Part shown: positions 6,846 to 13,910 of the stretch, piece after piece
Numbering within the stretch: the first letter of the stretch is position 1
Layout of the letters: the number at the start of each line of letters is the position of its first letter
From: Flavobacteriaceae bacterium UBA2000
Lineage (GTDB): Bacteria; Bacteroidota; Bacteroidia; Flavobacteriales; Flavobacteriaceae
DNA length: 13,910 nucleotides
Reading direction: 5' to 3'
NCBI GenBank assembly: GCA_002335345.1
Contig: DDCS01000066.1
Span: forward strand, 1 to 13,910
Notes under the pieces: model-generated
The model's input: the letters and a program-made list of their open reading frames with translations, nothing else
Database searches by the model: none
What the model was told of the DNA's origin: nothing
Made by a program: the position numbers and the translations under genes

Positions 6846-6854
6846 TTATCCACA
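6846..6854 (+). other. Single DnaA-box-like 9-mer TTATCCACA
   Basis: The sequence is identical to the strong E. coli DnaA box. It stands alone in the 170-base spacer between the small membrane protein and fumC; no second copy was noticed nearby. It may be chance or a regulatory DnaA site; it is not evidence of an origin by itself. Confidence 0.3.
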
Positions 6855-6922
6855 GGCTTATAAACCATAATACGGCGCTTATGAAAATTGAGCAAATGAT
6901 TTAAAAAGCCCTGAAAAGACCT

Positions 6923-6930
6923 TAAATTTG
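6923..6930 (+). promoter_or_regulatory. Promoter box TAAATTTG for fumC
   Basis: This is an exact TAnnTTTG match that ends 23 bases before the fumC ATG, predicting a leader of roughly 20 bases. No TTG lies at the expected upstream distance (the nearest, 6888-6890, is 32 bases away). Confidence 0.55.
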
Positions 6931-6953
6931 TACCGACTAAAACAATTTTGATC

Positions 6954-8345
6954 ATGGAATACAGAATAGAGAAAGATACCATGGGGCCTGTAGAAGTTCC
7001 AGCTAACAAACTATGGGGCGCGCAAACCGAGCGTTCACGGAACAACTTTAAAATCGGACCTGCAGCCTCTATGCCACTAGAAATTGTATACGGTTTTGCC
7101 CACCTTAAAAAAGCAGCCGCCTACACCAATTGTGATTTAGGGGTCTTAAGCGCCGAAAAACGAGATTTAATCGCTCAGGTTTGTGATGAAATTCTTTCGG
7201 GGCAACACGATGATCAATTTCCTTTAGTGGTTTGGCAAACAGGAAGCGGAACACAAAGCAATATGAATGTGAATGAAGTTATTGCGAATCGTGCGCATCA
7301 AATTGCAGGTAAAGAAATTGGACAGGGAGAGAAAACCATCCAACCTAATGACGATGTCAATAAGTCGCAGTCGTCTAACGACACCTTTCCCACCGGAATG
7401 CATATTGCCGCCTATCAAAAAATTGTATCGGTAACCTTACCCGGTTTAGAACAATTACAAAAGACCCTGGAACAGAAATCAAAAGATTTTGATCAGGTTG
7501 TGAAAATAGGACGCACTCATTTAATGGATGCGACCCCGTTAACACTAGGACAGGAATTTAGCGGATATGCCGCTCAATTAACCTACGGGATAAAAGCCCT
7601 TAAAAATACGCTGCCGCATCTATCAGAACTCGCCCTGGGCGGTACTGCTGTCGGTACAGGAATCAATACGCCTGCGGGTTATGCCGAAAAGGTCGCCCAA
7701 TATATCGCAGAATTTACCGGGCTGCCTTTTGTCAGTGCCGCCAATAAATTCGAAGCCCTTGCCGCACATGATGCCCTTGTGGAAACCCACGGTGCGCTTA
7801 AGCAAGTTGCCGTTTCACTCAACAAAATAGCCAACGACATTCGACTTCTTGCCAGCGGGCCACGCAGTGGCATTGGCGAAATTATCATTCCAGCTAACGA
7901 GCCAGGTTCCTCAATCATGCCGGGTAAAGTAAATCCAACTCAATGCGAAGCGATGACCATGGTCTGTGCTCAAGTATTGGGTAATGACGTTGCGCTAAGT
8001 GTCGGTGGATTGCAGGGTCATTTTGAGCTTAATGTGTTCAAACCCCTTATGGCCAAAAACCTATTGGAATCAGCCCAATTAATTGGTGACGCCTGTGTGA
8101 GCTTTGATCTTCACTGCGCTCAAGGTATTGAACCAAATTATAAGGTCATCGAAGAAAAGCTCAATAAATCTTTGATGTTAGTCACTGCACTGAACACTAA
8201 AATTGGTTATTACAAAGCGGCCGAAATCGCGAATACTGCCCATGCTAATGGTACCACCTTACGCGAAGAGGCCATCAATCTGGGGTATGTTACCTCAGAG
8301 GAATTTGATGCTTGGGTGAAACCTGAGGATATGGTCGGTCGTTAA
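6954..8345 (+). CDS. fumC: Class II fumarate hydratase (fumarase C)
   Basis: Fumarase C interconverts fumarate and L-malate in the TCA cycle as an oxygen-stable, iron-free homotetramer in the cytoplasm. The 463-residue length matches the family (467 in E. coli). Visible landmarks are KLWGAQTERSRNNFKIG at the N terminus, TGSGTQSNMNVNEV near residue 100, SSNDTFPTGMH near 140, GRTHLMDATPLTLGQEF with the active-site-region His189, and the mobile catalytic loop GSSIMPGKVNP at residues 318-328, whose Ser319 corresponds to the catalytic Ser318 of E. coli FumC. These favour fumarase over the related aspartase and argininosuccinate lyase. ATG 6954 is chosen over the in-frame TTG at 6948. It is a single-gene unit: its own promoter box lies upstream and a hairpin terminator at 8387. 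Confidence 0.97.
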   Translation: MEYRIEKDTMGPVEVPANKLWGAQTERSRNNFKIGPAASMPLEIVYGFAHLKKAAAYTNCDLGVLSAEKRDLIAQVCDEILSGQHDDQFPLVVWQTGSGTQSNMNVNEVIANRAHQIAGKEIGQGEKTIQPNDDVNKSQSSNDTFPTGMHIAAYQKIVSVTLPGLEQLQKTLEQKSKDFDQVVKIGRTHLMDATPLTLGQEFSGYAAQLTYGIKALKNTLPHLSELALGGTAVGTGINTPAGYAEKVAQYIAEFTGLPFVSAANKFEALAAHDALVETHGALKQVAVSLNKIANDIRLLASGPRSGIGEIIIPANEPGSSIMPGKVNPTQCEAMTMVCAQVLGNDVALSVGGLQGHFELNVFKPLMAKNLLESAQLIGDACVSFDLHCAQGIEPNYKVIEEKLNKSLMLVTALNTKIGYYKAAEIANTAHANGTTLREEAINLGYVTSEEFDAWVKPEDMVGR

Positions 8346-8386
8346 TCCCATTTAATTATTTCCAATCCTCAATTTCAAATTGATTT

Positions 8387-8416
8387 AAGGAGCGACTCGC
8401 GTCGCTCCTTTTTTTT
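8387..8416 (+). terminator. Rho-independent terminator of fumC
   Basis: AAGGAGCGAC (8387-8396) pairs perfectly with GTCGCTCCTT (8401-8410) across the loop TCGC, followed by six more T. It lies 41 bases after the fumC stop codon. The rest of the 8346-8524 spacer is AT-rich; the only promoter-like element I see before the next gene is TATCTTAG at 8488-8495, one base off the consensus. Confidence 0.93.
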
Positions 8417-8524
8417 ATTTATTTTCAAAAAAACATTAATATTTATCGATGAAATGCCAATAACATAGATTAAAAGCAAAATTATTGTATCTTAGTAGGA
8501 CCCAAATTTGATAATTAACCTACT

Positions 8525-9823
8525 ATGAAACGACTAGTTCTAGTATTGACTTTTGGCCTTTTATGGTCAACAAATGCCGCCCAAGCGCGCCCAATTACAC
8601 AACAAATTAAGCTGCCAATTTGTGCTTTAACCCCAGTATTTACGGGTGTTATTGGTAATCACGAGGACCATAAATTTTTCAGAACTTTTGTGGAGACTTT
8701 GAATTTGAACGAGGTAAATTCATCCCTCAACCAAGTGAACACAAATACTGAATCAGCCCTTGAGAATGTGACGTTCCTCAAAGAAAATTCCTACAAACCG
8801 GAGCTTCAAATGAGCCGTTCAAACCAAAATGCTGCGCAAGATTCTGCCTCTGGTTTGATGTTTTTTCAACAGACCCACATTTTTTCAAATGGTATTTTTT
8901 ACGGATTTGTCTTGATGCTCGTAGTGCTCAATGCCTTTTGCTTTGTTCTGTTTAAAGACAAAACCTTTGGCCTTTTTGCTCTAGGCATGACGACTTTGAG
9001 TGCCCTGATTTTCCAATTCGACGGATTGGCAGCGCTTTTCACTCTTGAATTTACTGAAGGTCTCTTCCTAGAAATAGGAACCTTATGGTTGCTCACCGCC
9101 TTATTCAGTGTTTTTTCGCACCAATATCTTCTGGCTAAAGAATACGCCCCAAGGCTTCAGATACTCTCTGTTATTCTTTTGAGCTTAAGTGGCATTGCCG
9201 TGGGGTTTTACGCTTTATTAGAATCAATATTATACCTTCAAATCGCACAGGTTATTTTGATGACCCTTGTAGGACGTTACCTCTTTTTGGGGATTATACG
9301 CGCCAAAGACAGCGGTTATGCAAAAATCTTTATTATCGCCTTAACGCCGTTCCTAATTGTCCTAACCGATCAATTGATTTACAACCAGCTCGGACAATCT
9401 TTGTTTGGACTCAGCGATGGTCTCCTAAAAATTAGTGCCACCCTACTTGTGCTGACGATGACCTACGGCTTACTTTACAGAATGCAGTCCCTAAAGGGAG
9501 AGCAAGATATGAGACAACTCGAAATGCGCATCTTTATGGATCGTCAGGAGGCATTTACAGCACGCGCTAAGACTGAAAAACTCGTCGAGGACCTCTATTT
9601 AGAAAATTTAATCATGCAATATGATCTCGATGGGTTTGAAATCAAATTGCTGCAGTACATCTCTGAAGGTAAAACTAATGCCGTTATTGCCAAAAAAATG
9701 AAAACAACGGTTGAGGAGATAGAAGACCGCACAAAGGACCTATATCAAAAACTTGATATCGCCGAGCACATCCGTGAGGACGAGGCCTTATTAAAAAGTC
9801 AACCAGATTATTTATACAACTAA
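8525..9823 (+). CDS. 7TMR-DISM-like seven-helix receptor with C-terminal LuxR-type HTH
   Basis: This 432-residue protein seems to join sensing and DNA binding in one chain. Residues 1-22 are a signal peptide. Residues 23-120 form an exported region rich in Asn, Ser and Gln with no domain I recognise. Seven hydrophobic segments follow at about 124-143, 147-165, 179-203, 211-232, 236-258, 266-285 and 296-318, the architecture of the 7TMR-DISM family (FSNGIFYGFVLMLVVLNAFC, then a short charged turn). A charged helical linker (320-360, probably coiled coil) leads to a LuxR/GerE-type helix-turn-helix at about 368-420 (EIKLLQYISEGKTNAVIAKK, then TTVEEIEDRTKDLYQKLDI). The topology puts the HTH in the cytoplasm. 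The usual periplasmic DISM sensor domain is not evident. The gene stands alone between the fumC terminator and convergent ccsBA, so its target and ligand are unknown. Confidence 0.82.
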   Translation: MKRLVLVLTFGLLWSTNAAQARPITQQIKLPICALTPVFTGVIGNHEDHKFFRTFVETLNLNEVNSSLNQVNTNTESALENVTFLKENSYKPELQMSRSNQNAAQDSASGLMFFQQTHIFSNGIFYGFVLMLVVLNAFCFVLFKDKTFGLFALGMTTLSALIFQFDGLAALFTLEFTEGLFLEIGTLWLLTALFSVFSHQYLLAKEYAPRLQILSVILLSLSGIAVGFYALLESILYLQIAQVILMTLVGRYLFLGIIRAKDSGYAKIFIIALTPFLIVLTDQLIYNQLGQSLFGLSDGLLKISATLLVLTMTYGLLYRMQSLKGEQDMRQLEMRIFMDRQEAFTARAKTEKLVEDLYLENLIMQYDLDGFEIKLLQYISEGKTNAVIAKKMKTTVEEIEDRTKDLYQKLDIAEHIREDEALLKSQPDYLYN

Positions 9824-9844
9824 ACCCTCTGATTATTGATTCGT

Positions 9845-12800
9845 TTAGGCCTTTTTAATTCCTTGCCAACGCCAATAAGACAGCGCGCTAAGCAATACGA
9901 AAAAGCCCAATAGATAATAGATAAAACTCGGGGTGACAGGAACATCACCACTCGCATAAGAATGCAATCCTGTAAGATAAAAATTCACGCCAAAATAGGT
10001 CATCATAATACTGGCATAGGCAAAAATTGACAGTACATTAAACGTCCATTTTCCGCGAAGCCCAGGAACAAGTCTACTGTGAATCACAAAGGCGTAAATC
10101 ATAATGCTGATCAGGGCCCAGGTTTCCTTTGGGTCCCAACCCCAATAACGCCCCCAGCTCTCGTTAGCCCATTGGCCTCCCAAAAAATTACCAATGGTCA
10201 GCATCACAAGACCAACGGTCAACGACATCTCATTGATTATGGTCAATTCATTAATATTGAGCATGATTTTTTCACGATTTTGTTTGGTGCCTAAACACAT
10301 CAAAAGCAGGACAACAGACCCCAGAATAAGCCCAAGAGTAAAGGGACCGTAACTGGCCACAATGACTGCCACGTGAATCATGAGCCAATAACTGTCTAAA
10401 ACGGGTTGTAAATTGGCTATTTGCGGGTCGAGCCAACTCAAGTGCGCTACCCAGAGTAACATGGAGGTCACAAAGGCGGTCGAGGCGATAGTCAAGTCAC
10501 TCTTACGACCAAATGCTAAACCAAAGAATAGGGTCGCCCAGGAGACGTAAATAACGCTCTCATAAGCATCACTCCAAGGAGCGTGCCCACTGATATACCA
10601 GCGCCCGGCTAAGGCCAAGGTCATGCCAATAAACAAAAGCCAAATGAGTCCTTTAAAGAGGTTTACCGCATAATTCCAAAATGATCTTGGACTGAAAATT
10701 TGGATCATGATCACTACCAACATCAATACCCCAAAAAGACCGAAGTAACGATAGAGCTTATTGAAGGGGTCGATGCGGTTATACGCGATTTCTGCACTGA
10801 CCTTACTTTGGGCCGGATAAACAGCGGCACCAAAAGTTTGCTGATAACGTTCTATGGCCTCTAAAGCCTGATTGGCAATACTTTCGTCTCCGGTTTGTCG
10901 ATACTCACGCAGGCCCTGAAAATAAATGGGCATAATGTTGCGAATAAATAACGAATCTTCAGATTTTAATGCCGTAGCGCTTAATTCTTGATAAGAAATC
11001 CATTTGTTCTCCACCGATCCCGGAATCGGGAAAATCTTTAAAATCCCGCCACCAAGTGCCTCATTCAAGACGTATGACTTTTCATAAAGCTTGATAAAAT
11101 CTTTTTCGAATTGGTTTGGATTCGTCTTGGCAGAAGCATCAGCGACATAGCTATCGATTTTGCTATTGCCGCGCTGGTCAAATAAATCAATTAAGGCGAT
11201 TTGTTTGGTTTCTGGCTGTACGCCTAAAATCTTTTTAATGCTGTCATTGCGCCAGTCCAGCTTCAAAATGGGTATACCATACCACATCATTGGAAACTCA
11301 GTCATGGATAAAAACACCTGATCGGGGTTCAGCCCTTTGTATTGATCTTTACCACTTATTTTTCTGAGTAATTCACTAGAAAAAGTGTTGACCGGCTTCA
11401 TTCGACCATTATCTTGCAAGATCAGCCTTCCAAAGGCCTCTGCTTGCGCTTTGTTCACGGCGTTGGCCAAAACGATTGAATCCGCTTTTTGACTGCTCAT
11501 AGGCATATTCTGGGCACCCATTCCCGTAAATAGAAACACCAAGGGCAAGAACATTAATGCTTTTTTCTTGCGCTTTACTTTGTCCAACATCTTTTCCAAG
11601 TCTTTGAATCGGGTATGTCGATCAAACAATATGGCCATCAATCCGATGTACAAAAGAAAATAACCCAAATACGTGGTATAAGTTCCCCACCAGTCATGAT
11701 TGACCGATAAAACGGTTCCCCGCTCATCTGGATCAAAACTGGCCTGAAAAAATCGATATCCCCCATGATCTAAAATGTGATTCATAAAAATATCATAATC
11801 GAAAAATCCTGTTTCATCATTAACGGTCACCTTACTTTTAAATGAAGAATAGGCCTTTTCTGTACCCGGATATTTTTCGGCTATAAAATCATTTAAAGTG
11901 ATACTAAAGGGCAATTCATAAACCTTCGAACCGTAGCTAAGGCCAATACTCAAGCCCCCTACTTCCAATACTTTTGGCGCGGGACTCAAGCCTTTGCCTC
12001 CTAAAAGGGCGATGCGCTCTGTTTTATCTCCTGTAGCGACTTGGACAATCACGGCGTCATTACCCGTAGATTCTGAATCATTGGCTTTGACCAAATCCAT
12101 TGTGCCGCGCAAGGCCGGCTCTGGAATAACAAAAGCAGTACCACCGATTTGGTACAAAGAACGCAATTCAAGCGTCGCTTTAACCTGGGCCTCTACACTT
12201 CCTTTTTGTTGGTCTGCCATACGCATATAGTCCCCCGCAAATGGGGATTCTATAAAATACTGCCCCTCTGTGAATTCAATGTTAATGGCGCCCGGGGTAG
12301 ACTGATTAAAACTATACAGTAGGTTATGAATATTGGCAACACTTCCCGCCTTGAGATAATGCTCATGTCGGGTCCCGTCTCCAGATTCAACCAGCTTGAG
12401 GTACAAGTCCCCTTGAGGATCTTCCACAAGACCTTCTTTGGCGTTTTCTATGTAATCAACCACACTGAAATCCACGACCTTACCGTTATAATCAGTTGAC
12501 CATTGAGTATCGGGAGTTAATCGTTCTGAAAGCCGTACGAGTTTCGCCGGAACATTACGCCGCATCAATACGCCATTGACCTGGTAATCCCCATCGATGT
12601 AGGTTGAAATATAAGTTTGGTCGGATAAAAAGGTGCGTTCGGTAGCGCCCTCTCGAATATGCATTACTCCTTCAAAACCAATATAACGCGTAATAAATGC
12701 CCCCATAATGATGAGGATAAAGGACAAATGCAAAGTAAGTGTCGCCCATTTTTCTTTTTTATACAGTCTAAATCGGGCGATATTGCCTAAAAAATTAATA

Positions 12801-12985
12801 ACAAAGAACACCATAATGGCCTCAAACCACCAGGCGTTAAAAATTAATTCACGCGCATAGGGCGAGGGCGGTTTTGGATATCCTTGATCCATAAATGTAC
12901 CTACACCCATCGCTACCGCGAACAGCAGGAATAAAAAAGCCGTCAATCGTGTCGAAAATAAAAACGCTGCGATTTTCTTCTGCAT
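9845..12985 (-). CDS. ccsBA: Fused CcsB-CcsA cytochrome c maturation protein (System II haem exporter and ligase)
   Basis: The protein carries haem across the cytoplasmic membrane and attaches it to CxxCH motifs of apocytochromes c. Its 1046 residues contain a ResB/CcsB half (helices near 8-30, 52-72 and 80-100, a large periplasmic domain to about 430, then a helix before 460) and a CcsA/ResC half with several helices. The haem-handling residues align with those of Helicobacter hepaticus CcsBA: His86 (LTLHLS; TM-His1), His871 (LMIHVAV; P-His1), the WWD domain about 937-956 with WGWDPKETW, His969 (FVIHSRL; TM-His2) and His1008 (TGLHSYA; P-His2). ATG 12985 is preferred: the longer frame from TTG 13012 would begin upstream of the promoter box at 13007-13000. 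The stop lies 21 bases from the stop of the convergent 7-helix gene, with no hairpin between them. No thioredoxin-like CcsX/ResA partner is in the window. Confidence 0.95.
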   Translation of the reverse strand: MQKKIAAFLFSTRLTAFLFLLFAVAMGVGTFMDQGYPKPPSPYARELIFNAWWFEAIMVFFVINFLGNIARFRLYKKEKWATLTLHLSFILIIMGAFITRYIGFEGVMHIREGATERTFLSDQTYISTYIDGDYQVNGVLMRRNVPAKLVRLSERLTPDTQWSTDYNGKVVDFSVVDYIENAKEGLVEDPQGDLYLKLVESGDGTRHEHYLKAGSVANIHNLLYSFNQSTPGAINIEFTEGQYFIESPFAGDYMRMADQQKGSVEAQVKATLELRSLYQIGGTAFVIPEPALRGTMDLVKANDSESTGNDAVIVQVATGDKTERIALLGGKGLSPAPKVLEVGGLSIGLSYGSKVYELPFSITLNDFIAEKYPGTEKAYSSFKSKVTVNDETGFFDYDIFMNHILDHGGYRFFQASFDPDERGTVLSVNHDWWGTYTTYLGYFLLYIGLMAILFDRHTRFKDLEKMLDKVKRKKKALMFLPLVFLFTGMGAQNMPMSSQKADSIVLANAVNKAQAEAFGRLILQDNGRMKPVNTFSSELLRKISGKDQYKGLNPDQVFLSMTEFPMMWYGIPILKLDWRNDSIKKILGVQPETKQIALIDLFDQRGNSKIDSYVADASAKTNPNQFEKDFIKLYEKSYVLNEALGGGILKIFPIPGSVENKWISYQELSATALKSEDSLFIRNIMPIYFQGLREYRQTGDESIANQALEAIERYQQTFGAAVYPAQSKVSAEIAYNRIDPFNKLYRYFGLFGVLMLVVIMIQIFSPRSFWNYAVNLFKGLIWLLFIGMTLALAGRWYISGHAPWSDAYESVIYVSWATLFFGLAFGRKSDLTIASTAFVTSMLLWVAHLSWLDPQIANLQPVLDSYWLMIHVAVIVASYGPFTLGLILGSVVLLLMCLGTKQNREKIMLNINELTIINEMSLTVGLVMLTIGNFLGGQWANESWGRYWGWDPKETWALISIMIYAFVIHSRLVPGLRGKWTFNVLSIFAYASIMMTYFGVNFYLTGLHSYASGDVPVTPSFIYYLLGFFVLLSALSYWRWQGIKKA

Positions 12986-12999
12986 GTCGAAATTTTTGG

Positions 13000-13007
13000 C
13001 AAAAATA
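13000..13007 (-). promoter_or_regulatory. Promoter box TATTTTTG for ccsBA
   Basis: An exact TAnnTTTG match on the minus strand. It ends 14 bases before ATG 12985, predicting a leader of about ten bases. It also explains why the TTG at 13012 is not a likely start. Confidence 0.5.
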
Positions 13008-13085
13008 CGCAAACTAAGGTGACTTATCCTCCTGTGGAATCATAGATAAATGTTAAGAATGCTCCCGTGAGCCCCCTTTATTGAT

Positions 13086-13093
13086 TATTTTTG
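13086..13093 (+). promoter_or_regulatory. Promoter box TATTTTTG, only 4 bases before the DUF2520 start codon
   Basis: An exact TAnnTTTG match whose last G is followed by CACC and then the ATG. If the box sits at -7 as in other Bacteroidota promoters, the transcript begins at or within a base or two of the start codon, i.e. nearly leaderless. The spacer 12986-13097 holds this box and the divergent ccsBA box 78 bases apart. Confidence 0.5.
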
Positions 13094-13097
13094 CACC

Positions 13098-13856
13098 ATG
13101 ATAAAAATCGGTCTTTTCGGATTCGGTAATTTAGGTCAGCACTTGGCCACACATCTTAATTCTGCAGAAGGACTGGACTTGGTCCAAATTTACAGTCCAA
13201 GTCCAAGTCAAAGGCATACGTCTTTTCAGGGGGTGGACCTCATTAGCGACCTCAATCAATTAAAAGCTGCAGACCTTTATATTGCCGCCATTAGTGATGA
13301 TGCCATCGCTGATTTGTCCCAAAAATTACCAAAAGACATTTGTTTGGTGCATACCTCGGGGACGGTTGAGATGGATGTTTTGTCCAGGCAATCAAAGCGG
13401 GGCGTATTTTATCCCCTACAGAGCTTTTCGAAGAACCATGACGTTCGTTTTGATCAAATACCGATTTGTTTGGAATCAAACGACACAGAAACCATGACTC
13501 TATTGGAGCAGGTCGCGCATAAGCTCTCTAAAAAAGTGGTTCATATTGATTCCCCGCAACGTCTTGAATTACACTTTGGGGCGGTTTTAGTGAATAATTT
13601 CACGAACCACCTCTACGCTTTGAGTCAAAACCATTTGAAAAACAAAGGAATTAACTTTGATCTTCTTCATCCACTCATTGAGGAAACGACACGAAAAGCC
13701 TTGAGCATTGGGGCTGATGCCGCCCAAACTGGTCCCGCAAAGCGAGGCGATTTTAAAACGATAGAGCGGCATATAAGCTTAATTGAGGATCAAAAACTAA
13801 AAGAAATTTATAACTTACTCTCTGATTCTATCAGAAATCATTCTAAATCAAAATAA
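13098..13856 (+). CDS. Rossmann-fold / DUF2520 protein (predicted NAD(P)-binding oxidoreductase-like)
   Basis: The 252-residue protein begins with a dinucleotide-binding beta-alpha-beta unit (IGLFGFGNLG, glycines at 8, 10 and 13) and carries the DUF2520 signature: LVHTSGT (84-89), FYPLQSF (104-110), HFGAVLVNNFTNHL (159-172) and QTGPAKRGD (210-218). The fold resembles F420-dependent NADP oxidoreductases and 6-phosphogluconate-dehydrogenase-like proteins, with an N-terminal nucleotide domain and a helical C-terminal domain. The reaction and substrate of this family are not established to my knowledge. The start is firm because the Rossmann strand begins at residue 2. The stop is one base before the next gene's GTG, so the two are surely co-transcribed; the pairing with a KdsC-like HAD gene is common in flavobacteria, from memory. 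Confidence 0.88.
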   Translation: MIKIGLFGFGNLGQHLATHLNSAEGLDLVQIYSPSPSQRHTSFQGVDLISDLNQLKAADLYIAAISDDAIADLSQKLPKDICLVHTSGTVEMDVLSRQSKRGVFYPLQSFSKNHDVRFDQIPICLESNDTETMTLLEQVAHKLSKKVVHIDSPQRLELHFGAVLVNNFTNHLYALSQNHLKNKGINFDLLHPLIEETTRKALSIGADAAQTGPAKRGDFKTIERHISLIEDQKLKEIYNLLSDSIRNHSKSK

Positions 13857-13857
13857 A

Positions 13858-13910
13858 GTGGACACGAGCTATAAAACCCTTCTCAAGGACATCAAAGCGT
13901 TTGTTTTTGA
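13858..13910 (+). CDS. Start of a HAD phosphatase, probably KdsC-like (cut by window edge)
   Basis: Only 17 full codons are in the window: GTG 13858, then DTSYKTLLKDIKAFVF and the first two bases of what would be the nucleophile Asp (GA). The pattern SYK-x-LL-x-x-I-x-x-FVFD matches the N terminus of flavobacterial KdsC-type phosphatases (3-deoxy-D-manno-octulosonate 8-phosphate phosphatase, LPS core synthesis), where FVFD opens the first HAD motif. GTG is the only reasonable start in frame. It follows the DUF2520 stop by one base. The assignment rests on few residues plus gene order. Confidence 0.6.
   Translation, partial: MDTSYKTLLKDIKAFVF

Noticed and set aside
6846..6854. Replication origin at the DnaA-like box
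   Set aside because: Only one box was seen, with no cluster, no AT-rich unwinding repeats and no dnaA, rpmH or parAB genes nearby.
7679..7918. Minus-strand open frames inside fumC
   Set aside because: They lie opposite conserved fumarase active-site segments and show no independent start signal or domain.
9790..9858. TTAAAAAG and CTTTTTAA as a long-range terminator stem between the convergent genes
   Set aside because: The arms are AT-rich, separated by more than 50 bases, and unsupported by any further pairing.
13028..13033. AGGAGG on the minus strand upstream of ccsBA as a ribosome binding site
   Set aside because: It lies 15 bases from the poor TTG start at 13012 and far from ATG 12985, and upstream of the promoter box at 13007-13000, so it would not be in the mRNA.
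13065..13076. GCTC-CCGT-GAGC as an operator or terminator hairpin
   Set aside because: A stem of only four base pairs without a T run; too weak to call.
1..13910. CRISPR array, tRNA/rRNA gene, insertion sequence, prophage or defence system
   Set aside because: I found no regularly spaced repeats, no cloverleaf-like gene, no transposase or integrase, and no known or suspected defence gene cluster in either strand.

Overview
This window looks like chromosomal DNA from a marine-type member of the Bacteroidota, most likely class Flavobacteriia. The evidence is the gene content: a release factor 2 gene with programmed frameshift, a fused CcsB-CcsA cytochrome c maturation protein of about 1046 residues, a Cys-Ser-Ser-Asp-Asp lipoprotein, a carboxypeptidase-regulatory/plug/barrel outer-membrane receptor, and a DUF2520 gene followed by a KdsC-like start. 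It is supported by boxes matching the Bacteroidota promoter consensus TAnnTTTG in front of several genes, and by the general lack of Shine-Dalgarno sequences before start codons.

Layout. Bases 1-828 (minus strand) hold the N-terminal 276 codons of a large DUF5117-type zinc metalloprotease that runs off the left edge; it is visibly more AT-rich than the rest. Divergent from it is a plus-strand run from 946 to 6510: prfB (946-2053, read through a +1 frameshift at 1009), a surface lipoprotein with YD-like repeats, a HAD phosphatase, an ArsC-like thiol reductase and a TonB-receptor-like outer-membrane protein. These are closely spaced up to the ArsC-like gene and end at a hairpin at 6522-6556. 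A 57-residue membrane protein on the minus strand (6610-6783) converges on the same, bidirectional hairpin. Then come fumC (6954-8345, fumarase) with its own promoter box and terminator, a seven-helix membrane protein carrying a LuxR-type DNA-binding end (8525-9823), and convergent to it the fused ccsBA gene (9845-12985, minus strand). A short divergent spacer with two promoter boxes leads to a Rossmann/DUF2520 gene (13098-13856) and the first 17 codons of a KdsC-like HAD phosphatase (13858 to the right edge).

How the genes work together. Most are housekeeping: translation termination, TCA cycle, and haem export and attachment for respiratory cytochromes. The envelope genes (lipoprotein, outer-membrane receptor, metalloprotease) are typical of this phylum. 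I see no mobile element, CRISPR array, rRNA or tRNA gene, phage or toxin-antitoxin pair, and no clear sign of a wholly new system. The items most worth a second look are the 7-helix/LuxR one-piece receptor with no recognisable sensor domain, the small membrane protein whose stop codon lies inside an 18-bp repeat, the strong SD-like element kept at the prfB frameshift, and the nearly leaderless DUF2520 gene.
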